From Microcoleus vaginatus WJT46-NPBG5 (GTDB lineage: Bacteria; Cyanobacteriota; Cyanobacteriia; Cyanobacteriales; Oscillatoriaceae): a stretch of DNA of 64,000 nucleotides. The DNA lies in the NCBI GenBank assembly GCA_019359355.1, contig JAHHHM010000004.1:62001-126000 (forward strand). Direction: 5' to 3'. The notes under the pieces were generated by a model, which was not told the DNA's origin, searched no databases, and saw only the letters and a program-made list of their open reading frames with translations. A program made the translations under genes and the position numbers. Below, in pieces: positions 42,140 through 51,085 of the stretch (position 1 is the stretch's first letter; the number at the start of each line of letters is the position of its first letter).

Positions 42140-44341
42140 TCATTTAAAATTCCTAACGTTATGCACTTCAGCTTGAGGGCGTTGTGGTTTGCGTGCATCT
42201 TGAGGAGACTGTGGCCCACTCACCGGCAGATAATCAGCCGGCTCTGGGAACGGTGCAGTGCTGTAAACTTCCACTGTCGTATCCGCGCCGTTAATAATGG
42301 CTCCCAAAAGTTGAATTTCTTCCGATTCAGTTAATAAATCAACATACTCAGTCATTAAACCCGATTCTGTGAACAGGGGTCGAGCCACCACCACCATGCC
42401 ATCGGTGTGAGGTTCCAGCAACAGGGCATCATTACACGCACTCAGCGCCGGCGTGTCTACAATTACAAAATCAAAGCGGCCCCGAACATCCTTAAGTAGG
42501 CGTTGCAACTCACTCGATTCCAGAATCCCACCCGGTTGCCGAACCGGCCCTGGGGACGGCACCACATACAGGTTCTCAATTTCTGGAACCAGGCGAATGC
42601 AGCTATTTGGCTGGCCATAGTAGCGCAGAGGCTCAATCGAATTTTCAGGATCGGTGGCCACCTTCAAACATTGCGCCTGAGAAGGGGAACGCAAATCTGC
42701 CTCAATCAGCAGCGTGCGTTTGCCGGCCCTTGCGGAAGCAATTGCCAAATTATAAGCACAAAACGTCTTACCTTCCTTTCTGCCAACACTGGTCAGCAAC
42801 AACACCTTCACAGGTTTGTCACTTACGCGACGCAGATTCGTCCGTAACCGCTCGTAAAATTCCAGATAAGGAGAATCCGACTCCACCATCACCGGCATCT
42901 CGTGACTGTCCAGGTCAAAAACCATCACAGCCGGTAAAATTCCCAAAAGCGGCACATCCCGTTCTTGTAAAGATCCGCGCACTTCTTCCATCGTGTAAAA
43001 CTTGCCATCTAGCATAGACAGCAAAAAGATCAGCACGCCACCGCTAAAAATCCCCACCACAGCGCCGGCTGCCAGCGTCATCACAATCCCCATCCCCGGC
43101 TTATTGTGGCGAGCCACCTTGATCCCTTGTGGCGCAATACTCAGACTGCTAACCGTTTCTGCGCCGGCAGTTCGCGTATCGGCTAACAGCGTTTGCATCT
43201 GATCGTAAAGCGCTTTGTGAATTGCCACCTGCTGCTGCCGGCGATCACGTTCGAGCTGCTTATTCGGAATACTCGCGTATTCGTTCCTGAGTTCCTGTTC
43301 TGTGCGAACGGACGCCTCAAATTGCTGTTGCAGCCGGTCCCGCTCGGTTTGCAAACCCATGAGTGAACCAGCTACCTGCTGCCGCGCCGGATCTAAACTA
43401 CTGTTTTGCCGGATTTCCGAACCACTCATCAGCGGTGCCGCCGCCCCATTTCCGCCGATCACTTCAGCCGAGCGCTGCCGCAACAACTCCTCATAAGCTT
43501 GTTGCTTGCGGCGCAACTCCACCATTCTGGGGTGATCATCGCGCAAATCCCGCTTCAAAATTTCCATTTCCGACTCAGTGGCGTGCATTTGTACGCGCAG
43601 GTTCGCCAGAATCGGATCGGCACTGAGCGCTTGAGAAACATAAGCCTGATCCGGCGTCAATCCTAGCCGGCTAGACAAGCTGCGAATTTGTGCCTCAGTT
43701 CCCTCTATTGCCAGTCGCAGTTGCCGTTGCTGTTCTTGAGAAGTCGCAATCGCACTCGGCAAAGCCCCAATCCGGGCCACCGATAGCGCCGCTCCTTCAA
43801 TGCGATCAAACTGTTCGAGTTCTTGTTCAGCCGCCTTCAGCGCCTCGGTTACCGGCACTAACCGTTTTTGAATTTCTTGAACGGTGACGTCCACGCGGGT
43901 TGAGTTGACCTTATTGCTATACTCAACCATCGCCTTCATCAGCGCAGCCACCATTGCTTTCGCTTTATCTTGATCGGGCGCAAGGTACTGAATTTGAATA
44001 AACGGCGGTGCCCCTTCTTTAGGCAGCCAAATCTTAGTATTTTTTTGAATATTATTGGGAGATTCCTTCATCTGAGTTGACACTGATTGGATCACCTCAG
44101 GAGATAGCAGAAACTCCTGCGTAATAGTCGAGCCTTGCTCTTGAATTTGAGGGGTGGTCTTGGCAAAAGCCACCAGAGGCCGATTAGACGTGAGCAATCC
44201 GTCCGCGAGATAGATAGGAGCCGGATCGGGCTGGATCGCCACGACCCCTGAAGCGCCGCACACCGCCACAAAAGCAGCCACTCCAAACCATTTGTATTTG
44301 CCTACGGCGATGAGATAACGCTTAACAATTGGGGGGGTCAT
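42140..44341 (-). CDS. Second polysaccharide co-polymerase/tyrosine autokinase (Wzz/BY-kinase)
   Basis: 733 aa. Helices at about 14-34 and 415-440 enclose a periplasmic Wzz-like region with long coiled coil. The cytoplasmic ATPase has Walker A SVGRKEGKTF near 519-527, with KEGKT where most BY-kinases have GEGKS, Walker A' LLIEADLRSPS (Glu where Asp is usual) and Walker B VIVDTPALS. The C-terminal tail of about 40 residues holds only two tyrosines (VEVYS, ADYLP), far from the usual tyrosine cluster. Neighbours on the same strand are an SLBB export protein and the exosortase genes, a second surface-polysaccharide/export locus apart from that at 2-13 kb. Weakened kinase activity is possible. Confidence 0.9.
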   Translation of the reverse strand: MTPPIVKRYLIAVGKYKWFGVAAFVAVCGASGVVAIQPDPAPIYLADGLLTSNRPLVAFAKTTPQIQEQGSTITQEFLLSPEVIQSVSTQMKESPNNIQKNTKIWLPKEGAPPFIQIQYLAPDQDKAKAMVAALMKAMVEYSNKVNSTRVDVTVQEIQKRLVPVTEALKAAEQELEQFDRIEGAALSVARIGALPSAIATSQEQQRQLRLAIEGTEAQIRSLSSRLGLTPDQAYVSQALSADPILANLRVQMHATESEMEILKRDLRDDHPRMVELRRKQQAYEELLRQRSAEVIGGNGAAAPLMSGSEIRQNSSLDPARQQVAGSLMGLQTERDRLQQQFEASVRTEQELRNEYASIPNKQLERDRRQQQVAIHKALYDQMQTLLADTRTAGAETVSSLSIAPQGIKVARHNKPGMGIVMTLAAGAVVGIFSGGVLIFLLSMLDGKFYTMEEVRGSLQERDVPLLGILPAVMVFDLDSHEMPVMVESDSPYLEFYERLRTNLRRVSDKPVKVLLLTSVGRKEGKTFCAYNLAIASARAGKRTLLIEADLRSPSQAQCLKVATDPENSIEPLRYYGQPNSCIRLVPEIENLYVVPSPGPVRQPGGILESSELQRLLKDVRGRFDFVIVDTPALSACNDALLLEPHTDGMVVVARPLFTESGLMTEYVDLLTESEEIQLLGAIINGADTTVEVYSTAPFPEPADYLPVSGPQSPQDARKPQRPQAEVHNVRNFK

Positions 44342-44357
44342 AGCAGCCGGCTCCGGA

Positions 44358-44373
44358 AGATTTTAGATTTTAA
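44358..44373. repeat. GATTTTAGATTTT repeat copy
   Basis: A further copy of the AT-rich word, immediately upstream of the BY-kinase start at 44341. The spacer of 183 bp to the SLBB gene holds nothing else I recognise. Confidence 0.5.
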
Positions 44374-44524
44374 ATTTTGGGTTTTAAATCACTGATTTAT
44401 TCAAAAGTCAACCCTTCATTAAATTATGACGCGAATGAGTATTTAACTCACCAAGTTCTGGTTGGCGTCCCCATTTCTTTATCCGTTTCCCCGTCTCTCA
44501 TTCTGCCACTCTCTCACTCAACAA

Positions 44525-46411
44525 TCATCTCCGGCTTCCTGCGGGGGCAAATATATTTACAGCGCTATTTTGTAAGGAATCAAAAAATAGGAGAAAACCG
44601 AGAACATCACGAAAAGGCTGAGTGAACGTATTGAGAGCGTAGCTAATTCGAGCCACAAAATTCCGACCTATGACAATCACATCGTTATCTTGTAGGAGAG
44701 GATTTTGAGCCGGCTCGCCTCGAAGTGCCTCTTTGCCGTCAATTTCTAGGGTGACTGCTCTGCCTTGTTCTGGGTCAAACCGAATCAGGGCAATTTTCCG
44801 CAGGTTGGCGGTGTCTAGGGGAACGTTGTTTAGGGCATCGACAAACGTACTACCACTGGGAAGCGTCACTGTACCCGCCGCACCACTAGCGTAACTTAAA
44901 ACTCGAACGTTGATCGTGGGTTTGGCCAGAGTAGAGCGGCTGACGAGCTGCCGGTCATAGGCCCGATCTTGGCCCGGTTCCAGTCTGGGGACGATCACTG
45001 CATCGCCGGTTGCCAAGCGTAAATCGGGTAAAGCGGCTGAAGTTTGCAGGGGGGTAAACAAATCGAGGGTTTCCTCGCTGAAGCGCCCATCAGCGAGTGC
45101 CCGACGCACCCGCACCACCCGCAAGTCTGCATTTTGGGTAATGCCGCCGGCAGTGAGTAAAGCGTCTGAAACCCGCGTTGCGCCGCCCTGTAGCGGGTAA
45201 AAACCCGGCTTTGCGACTTCGCCGGTAATGGTGACTTGCACGGGTGCCTGGGATGCTAGCGTCGAATTAGCGACTAACTCGCTAACCTCATCGCCATCTG
45301 AGCTGATAGGCCGTTGTGGCACAATGATTGCATCGCCTTCTGCCAGAGGAAATGCCGGCAGAACACCCCCTTGCAACGCGCTGAGCAGGTCAAGATTTTG
45401 CTCAATGACAGACCCATTTCCTAGAGCGCGGCGCACCCGTACTTGTGCTAAATCTGAGGCGGCTGTGGCCCCGCCGGCAGCCAGCAACGCGTCATACACG
45501 CGAGAAAATCCGGGCTGTAGGGCATACAAACCCGGTCGGGCTACTTCGCCTGTGACGCTAACAGCAACGGGTGTTTTAGCCGCTAAATTTGAGTTGGCGA
45601 GCGCCGCAGTGTCGTAACCCGGAGCTTGAGGAATTGTCTGTTTTGGCACGACGATGGCATCCCCGTCTTCTATCCGAATACTGGGGGGTGTGCTGCCGGT
45701 TTGCAAAGGCGTGAGCAGGTCAATATTTTGCTCGACAACTGAACCGTTCGGTAAGGTGCGGCGCACCCGCACAAAGCGCAAATCTGCGGCGGAGGTGGTG
45801 CCGCCGGCCAGGAGAATTGCAGAAGATACTCTTGGTAAAATATTGGGTGGAATGACATAAAAACCCGGTTGGGCAACTTCACCCACGACAGTTACATCCA
45901 CCGGGCGCGGCACCACCAGTGCCAGGGAAATCACCGGATCAACCACATACTGATTAAGCCGTCCCCGAATTTCTGCCTGGGCTTCTGCTAAGGTTAACCC
46001 GTCTAGAAATACGCTTCCGATCAGGGGCATGACGATGTTCCCTTCCGGGTTAATTGCGCCCCCAAAATTCAGGTCGGGAAAGCGCTGCACTTGAATTTGA
46101 ATTTGATCCCCCGGCCCTAAGCGATAGGTTGTATAGTCCTCTGCCCGACCGGCATCAAAGGTTGATCCTGGTAACGGCGCGTTCTGAATCGGTTGGGATG
46201 AGGGCTGCCTAGGAACTTCTAGGGGGGGTGGGGCTGGTTGGGGATAGCTGGGAATCGTCGGCCCGATTTGAGCCTGGGCACTAGCGGGAGACGCTTGGGA
46301 TGGGGCACTCCAAATAAGGCCGGTAAATAATAGGGTTGTGGTGCCGGCATACAGTCCGGCAAGGGAAAACGCGGTTAACTGCTGAGTGGAAACAGTGGGC
46401 GATTTAAACAT
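44525..46411 (-). CDS. SLBB-domain polysaccharide export protein with repeated SLBB modules
   Basis: 628 aa. A signal peptide at about 1-42 (LAGLYAGTTTLLFTGLIWSA) is followed by a Pro-rich stretch and a Poly_export domain starting YRLGPGDQIQIQVQRFPDL. Three successive SLBB modules follow, each with [TV]GEVA-x-PG and a VRRALxxGxV-type strand and differing little from one another, then a degenerate fourth module (VRVLSYASGAAGTVTLPSG). More SLBB repeats than in the paralogue at 5673. It ends in a hydrophobic helix and a basic tail. It is probably co-transcribed with the BY-kinase downstream (183-bp gap). Confidence 0.91.
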   Translation of the reverse strand: MFKSPTVSTQQLTAFSLAGLYAGTTTLLFTGLIWSAPSQASPASAQAQIGPTIPSYPQPAPPPLEVPRQPSSQPIQNAPLPGSTFDAGRAEDYTTYRLGPGDQIQIQVQRFPDLNFGGAINPEGNIVMPLIGSVFLDGLTLAEAQAEIRGRLNQYVVDPVISLALVVPRPVDVTVVGEVAQPGFYVIPPNILPRVSSAILLAGGTTSAADLRFVRVRRTLPNGSVVEQNIDLLTPLQTGSTPPSIRIEDGDAIVVPKQTIPQAPGYDTAALANSNLAAKTPVAVSVTGEVARPGLYALQPGFSRVYDALLAAGGATAASDLAQVRVRRALGNGSVIEQNLDLLSALQGGVLPAFPLAEGDAIIVPQRPISSDGDEVSELVANSTLASQAPVQVTITGEVAKPGFYPLQGGATRVSDALLTAGGITQNADLRVVRVRRALADGRFSEETLDLFTPLQTSAALPDLRLATGDAVIVPRLEPGQDRAYDRQLVSRSTLAKPTINVRVLSYASGAAGTVTLPSGSTFVDALNNVPLDTANLRKIALIRFDPEQGRAVTLEIDGKEALRGEPAQNPLLQDNDVIVIGRNFVARISYALNTFTQPFRDVLGFLLFFDSLQNSAVNIFAPAGSRR

Positions 46412-46620
46412 AAACAGATGCAGACAATTAAAAGTTTATTTTTTACTTTAAATTCTTAATAATTTATTTTAAATTTTGAGTGTATTTTGTACATAACTCG
46501 TGTTAAGTTTGCCAACTTTCTAGACATCAGGGAGCGTAAATTTACTTCACAAAACCCAACATCGTAAAGGAATTCAAGGCGCTAGATTCAGGCATTCTAC
46601 GATTTATTTTGCCCATTTTT

Positions 46621-47376
46621 TTATAAATTCTCTAAAGGGCCGGCCATCAACGCCGCTTGAACCGTTTTACCTAAAGATTCAGCCAACTGTCGGGATCGCT
46701 CAATATTGCCAAAAGGCTCGATAGAAATCTGAATGCTCACCGCCACCCAAGGAACGCGCCGGTTCGATAACTGTGCCCTGCGATCTGCCCAGAACCACTG
46801 ACTCGGTGCCGGATGGCCACCGTTAGGCCAAGCGTACCATTGCAAGACTGCATAAGTCTGCCGCTCGTTTCTAGCTCGCAAAAAACGCGCTTGGACGGTT
46901 GCAACCTGTTGTGCTGTAAATTTAGCCTCCCCACTGCTACCGGCTGTGTGGGGAACTGCAACGGTAAACTGCATTTGACTGTAGGAATCTAAGATCCAGC
47001 GCTGCAAGCCGCTGACATCTGTCCACTCAACTTGCGGTTGATCACTTGGATCAGATTGAGGTAATAACAGAATCAATGCTTTAGTCTGGGGAGCGTGCTG
47101 AACTTCAAGCAGTAACCAATTGTGACCGCCGATCAGGACAGTATCCTGTTGAAGCGTCTGCCAACCGGCAATGGTTAAACCTGTTTTCCGCAACCCTTTT
47201 AGCTGTTCAAGGGTGGGGACTGGGGGGGGACTTGCCCAGCGCCAGTTTCCTGCAAAATAGCCTGGAACTGCCCCGATGCCGATCAGTCCTAGCAGAAATC
47301 CCAGCAAGATAATTTTAGACAGTGGATAGCGATGCAGTAGCTTAGACAGGGGCATAGCTAGAATTTTAATTTTCAC
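46621..47376 (-). CDS. Cyanoexosortase A system-associated protein
   Basis: 251 aa. A single N-terminal helix (IILLGFLLGLIGIGAVPGYF) anchors a periplasmic domain with WQTLQQDTVLIGGHNWLLLE, AQFLRARNERQTYAVLQWYA-like segments (here ARFLRARNERQTYAVLQWY) and NGGHPAPSQWFWADRRAQL. These match the partner protein that accompanies cyanoexosortase A. The exosortase gene lies 90 bp upstream on the same strand, which supports the call. A second start eight codons in (47355) is possible. Its role is presumably to assist sorting of PEP-CTERM proteins or polymer export; no mechanism is known. Confidence 0.85.
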   Translation of the reverse strand: MKIKILAMPLSKLLHRYPLSKIILLGFLLGLIGIGAVPGYFAGNWRWASPPPVPTLEQLKGLRKTGLTIAGWQTLQQDTVLIGGHNWLLLEVQHAPQTKALILLLPQSDPSDQPQVEWTDVSGLQRWILDSYSQMQFTVAVPHTAGSSGEAKFTAQQVATVQARFLRARNERQTYAVLQWYAWPNGGHPAPSQWFWADRRAQLSNRRVPWVAVSIQISIEPFGNIERSRQLAESLGKTVQAALMAGPLENL

Positions 47377-47466
47377 TTGACTGTGCTCTGTCAGCTATTT
47401 GCTAACAGCTAAGTGGGGAGAACCAAACCCTAACAAAACCCACAAGGCTTGAGGTAATTTTTAGGA

Positions 47467-48351
47467 TCAATCGGAATCAATATAAAAATACTCTTTAAAC
47501 TTTTCAATTCCATTGAGCAAGACCATTAACAGTGCTAGCATACCGGCAGAATAAAGATCGCCGCCCCATCCTTCGTGCAGCCAATTAAATGCTTGTTCTT
47601 GGCCGGTTCCATAAAATAAGGTAAGCAGGGTATTGCGAAGAATATTGGCAGTGACGCTAACCACAACAGTTAGCCACAAAAACACGAGGGTCGTTGCCCG
47701 TGATCGATAAGTGTCAGTCCAGTAAAGCAGCATTAAGCTGACATAAAGACTGGTGAACAACATTTTCAGACCGGCACAGTGGGGAGCGACTTCAACAATG
47801 CGTCCTCCAACAAACAGATTAATGTTCTGCACCGTAACATTCAGCCCAAATTGCGTCAAGATAAAGCCGGCGGTGCCGGCGATGAAGCTTTGCAGGGGTA
47901 AGGTGTAAGGGGCGATTAAGTAGGGAATTTCTGTGGGAGTGGCGAGCAAAACTAACAGCAGTGGAAAGGCTTGCAGCCGGATGCCTTCCTTACCTTTTAT
48001 CCACAGACAAACGCCGGCAAGAACCGTTGGAAAAGACAAATTAACCAGATCCGGAAGCCCGCTGAGATAGAAGACACCCCCCAACCCCAGCAAGAAGCCA
48101 CCCAACGGATGGGTGTGATCGCTTAACTTCACCCATCGATCCCGGTTGATCCAGCTGATGTAGGCGGCGAAGGGCAAACCAATCAACCCGTGGCTGAAAT
48201 ATTCGTGTTCCAGGCTAATTTTAATGATTTTCAGCCAGCCAGAGTACCAGTGCATCAGCAAGGGTGCATAGAGAATGGCCAGTAGGCTAAGGATCAAGCC
48301 GGTGAACAGGTATCGTTCAACAGCATCGGGAACTTTGCGATCAATGTGCAT
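47467..48351 (-). CDS. crtA: Cyanoexosortase A
   Basis: 294 aa with about eight transmembrane helices. The exosortase catalytic Cys, Arg and His are seen in APHCAGLKMLF, ANILRNTLLTLFYG and NWLHEGWGG. Exosortases process C-terminal PEP-CTERM tripartite tails and are found with extracellular polysaccharide genes. The cyanobacterial form A lies next to its dedicated associated protein, as here. I saw no PEP-CTERM tail among the proteins of this window, so its substrates lie elsewhere. The symbol follows the family name (not the carotenoid gene of the same name). Confidence 0.92.
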   Translation of the reverse strand: MHIDRKVPDAVERYLFTGLILSLLAILYAPLLMHWYSGWLKIIKISLEHEYFSHGLIGLPFAAYISWINRDRWVKLSDHTHPLGGFLLGLGGVFYLSGLPDLVNLSFPTVLAGVCLWIKGKEGIRLQAFPLLLVLLATPTEIPYLIAPYTLPLQSFIAGTAGFILTQFGLNVTVQNINLFVGGRIVEVAPHCAGLKMLFTSLYVSLMLLYWTDTYRSRATTLVFLWLTVVVSVTANILRNTLLTLFYGTGQEQAFNWLHEGWGGDLYSAGMLALLMVLLNGIEKFKEYFYIDSD

Positions 48352-48436
48352 GATGTTAACTCAGGGAATTTTGGCTTGTCGTGTCCGTTGCCAACAACCA
48401 AGGACAAAAGACAAGGAACTCTCGAACCCTCTCTAA

Positions 48437-49585
48437 TCAGCGAAGGGCTGCGGCTTGGCGAGTGATGAAAGATTCGATGCCGGCAGCGACTTGGGAAATT
48501 TGCGTCTCCTCCAGTCCGGGATACATCGGTAACGAGAGAATTTCCCGGCACAAGGCTTCTGCGTGGGGAAAATCGCCGGTTTTGTAGCCCAAATACTCGT
48601 AAGCCGGCTGTAAGTGGCAGGGAATGGGGTAATGGATGCCGGTTTGGATGCCGGCTTTGGTGAGTTCTTCCTGAAGCGCGTCGCGACTTACAGAACCAAG
48701 GGCGCGAATCGTGTAGAGATGGTAAACATGGCCGGCACTGCTTTGGTTTTGAATAGGACTGATGCCCTCGCACTGGGAAAGTAACGCGTCATACTGCTGG
48801 GCAGCTTCGTTGCGGGCGCGGTTCCAGCCGGCTAAATAGGGCAGTTTGACCTTAAGTATAGCGGCCTGCAAAGTATCAAGCCGGCTATTTGTCCCAACTT
48901 CGGTGTGTAAGTATTTCTGCGGTGCGCCGTAATTACGAAGGGTTCGCATTCTTTTGGCCACTTGTGGATCGCTGGTGACGACGGCACCGCCATCTCCAAA
49001 GGCACCCAAATTTTTGCTGGGGTAGAAGCTAAACGCTGCTGCAGTACCGATTGAGCCGGCGCGGTAGCCTTCTCGTTCGGCTAAATGAGCTTGGGCAGCA
49101 TCTTCAAAAATTAGTAGGTTGTAGGTGCCGGCAAAGTCTCGCAGTTGGCGCGGGGAAACCATTTGTCCGTAAAGATGGACGGGTAAGATCGCGCGTGTTT
49201 TAGGTGAGATGGCAACTTCGGCGGCTGCCAAGTCTATCAGAGCGGTTTGCGGGTCACAATCAACGAGGATTGGCGTCGCGCCGGCACGTAGGACGCCGAT
49301 TAAGGTGGCAATAAACGTGTTGGTCGGTAAGATGACTTCATCGCCGGTGTCGATGCCACAGGCTTGCAATCCCAGGGCAATGGCATCAGTTCCACAGGCA
49401 ACGCCAATGCCATATCGCACACCACAGGCTGCTGCAAAGGCGGACTCGAATTCTGCCAGCGCCTCACCGAGAACGAAATCTCCCCGCCGCAGGACAGTTT
49501 GGATCGCCTGTTCTATCTCAGCTTGAATTGGCTGGTGCTGTAGTGTGAGGTCAACAAACGGAACTTTTACAGAGGCGCTAGTCAT
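48437..49585 (-). CDS. DegT/DnrJ/EryC1/StrS family sugar aminotransferase
   Basis: 382 aa, PLP-dependent. It begins VPFVDLTLQHQPIQAEIEQA and has GTDAIALGLQACGIDTGDEV and the PLP lysine in FSFYPSKNLGAFGDGGAVV. Members transaminate nucleotide-linked 3- or 4-ketosugars to make aminosugars of surface glycans. Its place immediately upstream of the exosortase gene supports a part in surface glycan synthesis. The specific sugar is unknown. Start ATG at 49585. Confidence 0.92.
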   Translation of the reverse strand: MTSASVKVPFVDLTLQHQPIQAEIEQAIQTVLRRGDFVLGEALAEFESAFAAACGVRYGIGVACGTDAIALGLQACGIDTGDEVILPTNTFIATLIGVLRAGATPILVDCDPQTALIDLAAAEVAISPKTRAILPVHLYGQMVSPRQLRDFAGTYNLLIFEDAAQAHLAEREGYRAGSIGTAAAFSFYPSKNLGAFGDGGAVVTSDPQVAKRMRTLRNYGAPQKYLHTEVGTNSRLDTLQAAILKVKLPYLAGWNRARNEAAQQYDALLSQCEGISPIQNQSSAGHVYHLYTIRALGSVSRDALQEELTKAGIQTGIHYPIPCHLQPAYEYLGYKTGDFPHAEALCREILSLPMYPGLEETQISQVAAGIESFITRQAAALR

Positions 49586-50011
49586 AGGGGGAGAATTTAA
49601 AAATCAACGGTCTCGCTCATCTCAAGTAAAAGACCTGGATATTACTGTTATGCCGGATCGCCACGGTGTTCACCACATCCAAGTTATGAAGAATCTGTAA
49701 AGGTTTTCACTTTTTTTTAAAGATCAGCCCTGTTTAACCTTTGGTTAAGGCGATTCACGCTGAAGAAACTACGATTGTCAGGAAAAATTTCTCACAGCGA
49801 TCAGATGAAAAGGTAAGGGTTTCTGTTTTACGGTTAATGCTGCTAAGAACAAAGCGCAGATTCGCTTCAGGCATGAGCCGGTGTGACTGTTACAGTTGCT
49901 TCATTCTGGAAAAATAGCCGCGCCCCGACTCCGGTAAAAACACGCAGTTGTTCCACTAGAAATTAGGTAATCGGTTAAAATCCTATCTGGTGTCCAAAGA
50001 GAGAACAGCAA
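49586..50011. other. Divergent intergenic region
   Basis: 425 bp between the aminotransferase (minus) and the dienelactone hydrolase (plus). It contains a 6-bp-arm palindrome TTAACC/GGTTAA around TTT at 49734-49748, a possible operator. No gene or RNA recognised. Confidence 0.45.
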
Positions 50012-50848
50012 ATGCCTGATTTTACACGCCGAAAATTTATCATTACGACTGCCTTGGCGGCTGGGTTTGCATTAGCCGTTCACCCAATTTCTGCTCAAGT
50101 GATCACAACAGATAGTGAAAGTTTGGTGGCAGGTGAGGTGATGATTCCTGTCACCGATGGTGAAATACCGGCTTATCGGGCAATGCCGGCAACGGGTGAG
50201 AATTTTCCCATCGTACTGGTAGTGCAAGAAATTTTTGGGGTGCATGAACATATTCAAGATGTTTGCCGCCGGTTTGCAAAGTTGGGATATTTAGCCATTG
50301 CGCCTCAAATGTTTGCTCGTCAAGGCGATGTTTCCCAGCTAAGCGATGTTCAAGAAATCATTTCTAAAGTTGTTTCTAAGGTTCCAGATGAACAAGCGCT
50401 GTCTGATTTAGATGCGGCGGTTGCTTGGGCAAAAACATCCAGTAAAGGCAATGCGGATAAACTTGCAATCACCGGCTTTTGTTGGGGAGGACGAATGGTG
50501 TGGCTATATAGCGCTCATAATCCCAATGTTAAAGCTGGAGTGGCCTGGTATGGCCGTTTGGTGGGAGAATCGAAGCCGTTAACGCCCCAGCATCCGATTG
50601 ATATTGCTGCTGATTTGAAGGTGCCGGTTTTGGGGCTTTATGGCGGCAGTGATCAAGGAATTCCGAATGAAACCGTTGAGCAAATGCAGGAAGCGTTGAA
50701 AGCCGGCAACAGTGGTTCGGAAATTATTCTTTATCCAGATGCGCCCCACGCTTTCTTTGCCGACTACCGCCCTAGTTATCGCCAAGAGGCGGCTGAAGAT
50801 GGCTGGCAGCGCTTACAGGCTTGGTTCAAGCAGTATGGCGTTGTTTGA
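50012..50848 (+). CDS. Tat-exported dienelactone hydrolase family protein
   Basis: 278 aa. The N-terminus [19 protein letters not shown] has a twin-arginine motif and hydrophobic core, so export by Tat is predicted with cleavage after ISAQ. The mature part is a dienelactone hydrolase: [20 protein letters not shown], nucleophile cysteine in [11 protein letters not shown], acid in [10 protein letters not shown] and His in [14 protein letters not shown]. The Cys-His-Asp triad is complete. Hydrolase for lactones or related esters; the actual substrate is unknown. Stand-alone gene. Confidence 0.92.
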   Translation: MPDFTRRKFIITTALAAGFALAVHPISAQVITTDSESLVAGEVMIPVTDGEIPAYRAMPATGENFPIVLVVQEIFGVHEHIQDVCRRFAKLGYLAIAPQMFARQGDVSQLSDVQEIISKVVSKVPDEQALSDLDAAVAWAKTSSKGNADKLAITGFCWGGRMVWLYSAHNPNVKAGVAWYGRLVGESKPLTPQHPIDIAADLKVPVLGLYGGSDQGIPNETVEQMQEALKAGNSGSEIILYPDAPHAFFADYRPSYRQEAAEDGWQRLQAWFKQYGVV

Positions 50849-50993
50849 TAGGGTTTAATTGGGGTTGCCGGTTTAACCTCGATTATTCTTCTTTTTTGAC
50901 TTCTCAAGCTCATTTACTAATCGTCCAGTAAGAAGCACCAAAACAAGATAATGATGAAAATAGGTTAGGGAGAGTTATCAACCAAATATCCCT

Positions 50994-51065
50994 GTAGGGG
51001 CATCGCATTCGGTTCCTACATCTTTACTTCAATGCATATTTATGGTGCCGAATACGATACCTTAC
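50994..51065. repeat. Imperfect inverted repeat downstream of uvrB
   Basis: The arm starting GTAGGGGCATCGCATTCGG at 50994 pairs with the arm GGTGCCGAATACGATACC at 51044-51061 with a few mismatches around a 27-nt loop. This is reminiscent of the GTAGGGGC-type dispersed palindromes of cyanobacteria. It may also end transcription from the hydrolase and uvrB. Confidence 0.55.
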
Positions 51066-51085
51066 GGATTACTTTCCTAGAAAAT

